Assembly (NCBI GenBank): GCA_031260865.1
Contig: JAISKQ010000023.1
Location: forward strand, 1 to 7,180
From: Prevotella sp.
GTDB lineage: Bacteria > Bacteroidota > Bacteroidia > Bacteroidales > Dysgonomonadaceae
Reading direction: 5' to 3'
Length of the DNA stretch: 7,180 nt
Shown here in pieces: positions 7,029-7,180 of this stretch. The notes below the pieces were generated by a model that had not been told where the DNA came from, made no database searches, and saw only the letters and a list, made by a program, of their open reading frames with translations. Numbering within the stretch: position 1 is the first letter of the stretch; every line of letters begins with the position of its first letter. Made by a program: the position numbers and the translations under genes.

Positions 7029-7041
7029 ATTCATATCTTTA
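7009..7041 (+). promoter_or_regulatory. Candidate promoter for the oxidoreductase gene
   Basis: TATCTTTA at 7034-7041 matches the Bacteroidota -7 element TAnnTTTG at all but the last base. TTTG at 7009-7012 lies 21 bp upstream, roughly where the -33 element is expected, and falls at the loop-stem edge of the preceding terminator. Transcription would start near 7047, giving a leader of about 20 nt. The match is imperfect, but a promoter is needed here because the terminator isolates the next gene. Confidence 0.4.
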
Positions 7042-7068
7042 GGCTTGGATACTAAAACAAACCTACTT

Positions 7069-7180
7069 ATGAAAACAATCCATTGGGGAATAATAGGCGC
7101 GGGCGATGTCTGCGAAAAAAAGAGCGGTCCTGCTTTTTACAAGATAGAGCATTCGGCGTTGGTTGCCGTTATGCGCAGGG
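7069..7180 (+). CDS. Gfo/Idh/MocA-family oxidoreductase, N-terminal fragment
   Basis: Only the first 37 codons are in the window; the gene continues past the right edge. The start MKTIHWGIIGAGDV shows the first beta strand and glycine-rich loop (G7, G10, G12) of an NAD(P)-binding Rossmann fold. The following CEKKSGPAF and HSALVAVMRR are typical of Gfo/Idh/MocA dehydrogenases, which oxidise or reduce sugars, inositols or related polyols with a nicotinamide cofactor. The substrate cannot be judged from this fragment. Codon use returns to the higher-G+C style of the Nudix-TPR-barrel block, unlike the two genes just upstream. It is probably transcribed on its own, since a strong terminator precedes it. 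Confidence 0.92.
   Translation, partial: MKTIHWGIIGAGDVCEKKSGPAFYKIEHSALVAVMRR

Overview
The window looks like a chromosomal segment from a member of Bacteroidota, most likely order Bacteroidales. The evidence is the gene families present (a very long periplasmic TPR protein followed by an outer-membrane barrel whose C-terminus resembles TonB-dependent receptors, and a Gfo/Idh/MocA oxidoreductase with a GPAF motif), the general lack of Shine-Dalgarno sequences with A-rich leaders instead, and matches to the Bacteroidota -7 promoter element TAnnTTTG. All genes are on the + strand.

Bases 1-212 are non-coding. They hold a composite repeat: two inverted arrays of 7-bp units starting with ACT flank an inner AT-rich inverted repeat with a short GC-rich loop. 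Bases 213-5583 form a compact, probably co-transcribed block of moderate G+C: a zinc-ribbon Nudix hydrolase, a 998-residue exported TPR solenoid and a 604-residue outer-membrane beta-barrel. The last two are 3 bp apart. A strong intrinsic terminator at 5607-5637 closes the block. The TPR and barrel proteins probably act together in the cell envelope. The Nudix enzyme is cytoplasmic and may simply share the transcript.

Bases 5638-7030 differ in character. A markedly AT-rich two-gene unit lies between two terminators, with its own candidate promoter at 5769-5776 and a leader of about 100 nt carrying a perfect 7-bp hairpin. It encodes an unrecognised 268-residue lipoprotein, acidic in its middle and C-terminal parts, with two cysteines in its helical C-terminal part, and an 83-residue protein with two membrane segments. 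Its base composition and self-contained layout suggest an accessory insertion between housekeeping-type genes. It is the best candidate here for something undescribed, but the sequence alone does not show its function.

Bases 7069-7180 are the start of a Gfo/Idh/MocA-type dehydrogenase that runs off the end. No tRNA, rRNA, CRISPR array, transposase or integrase was seen.
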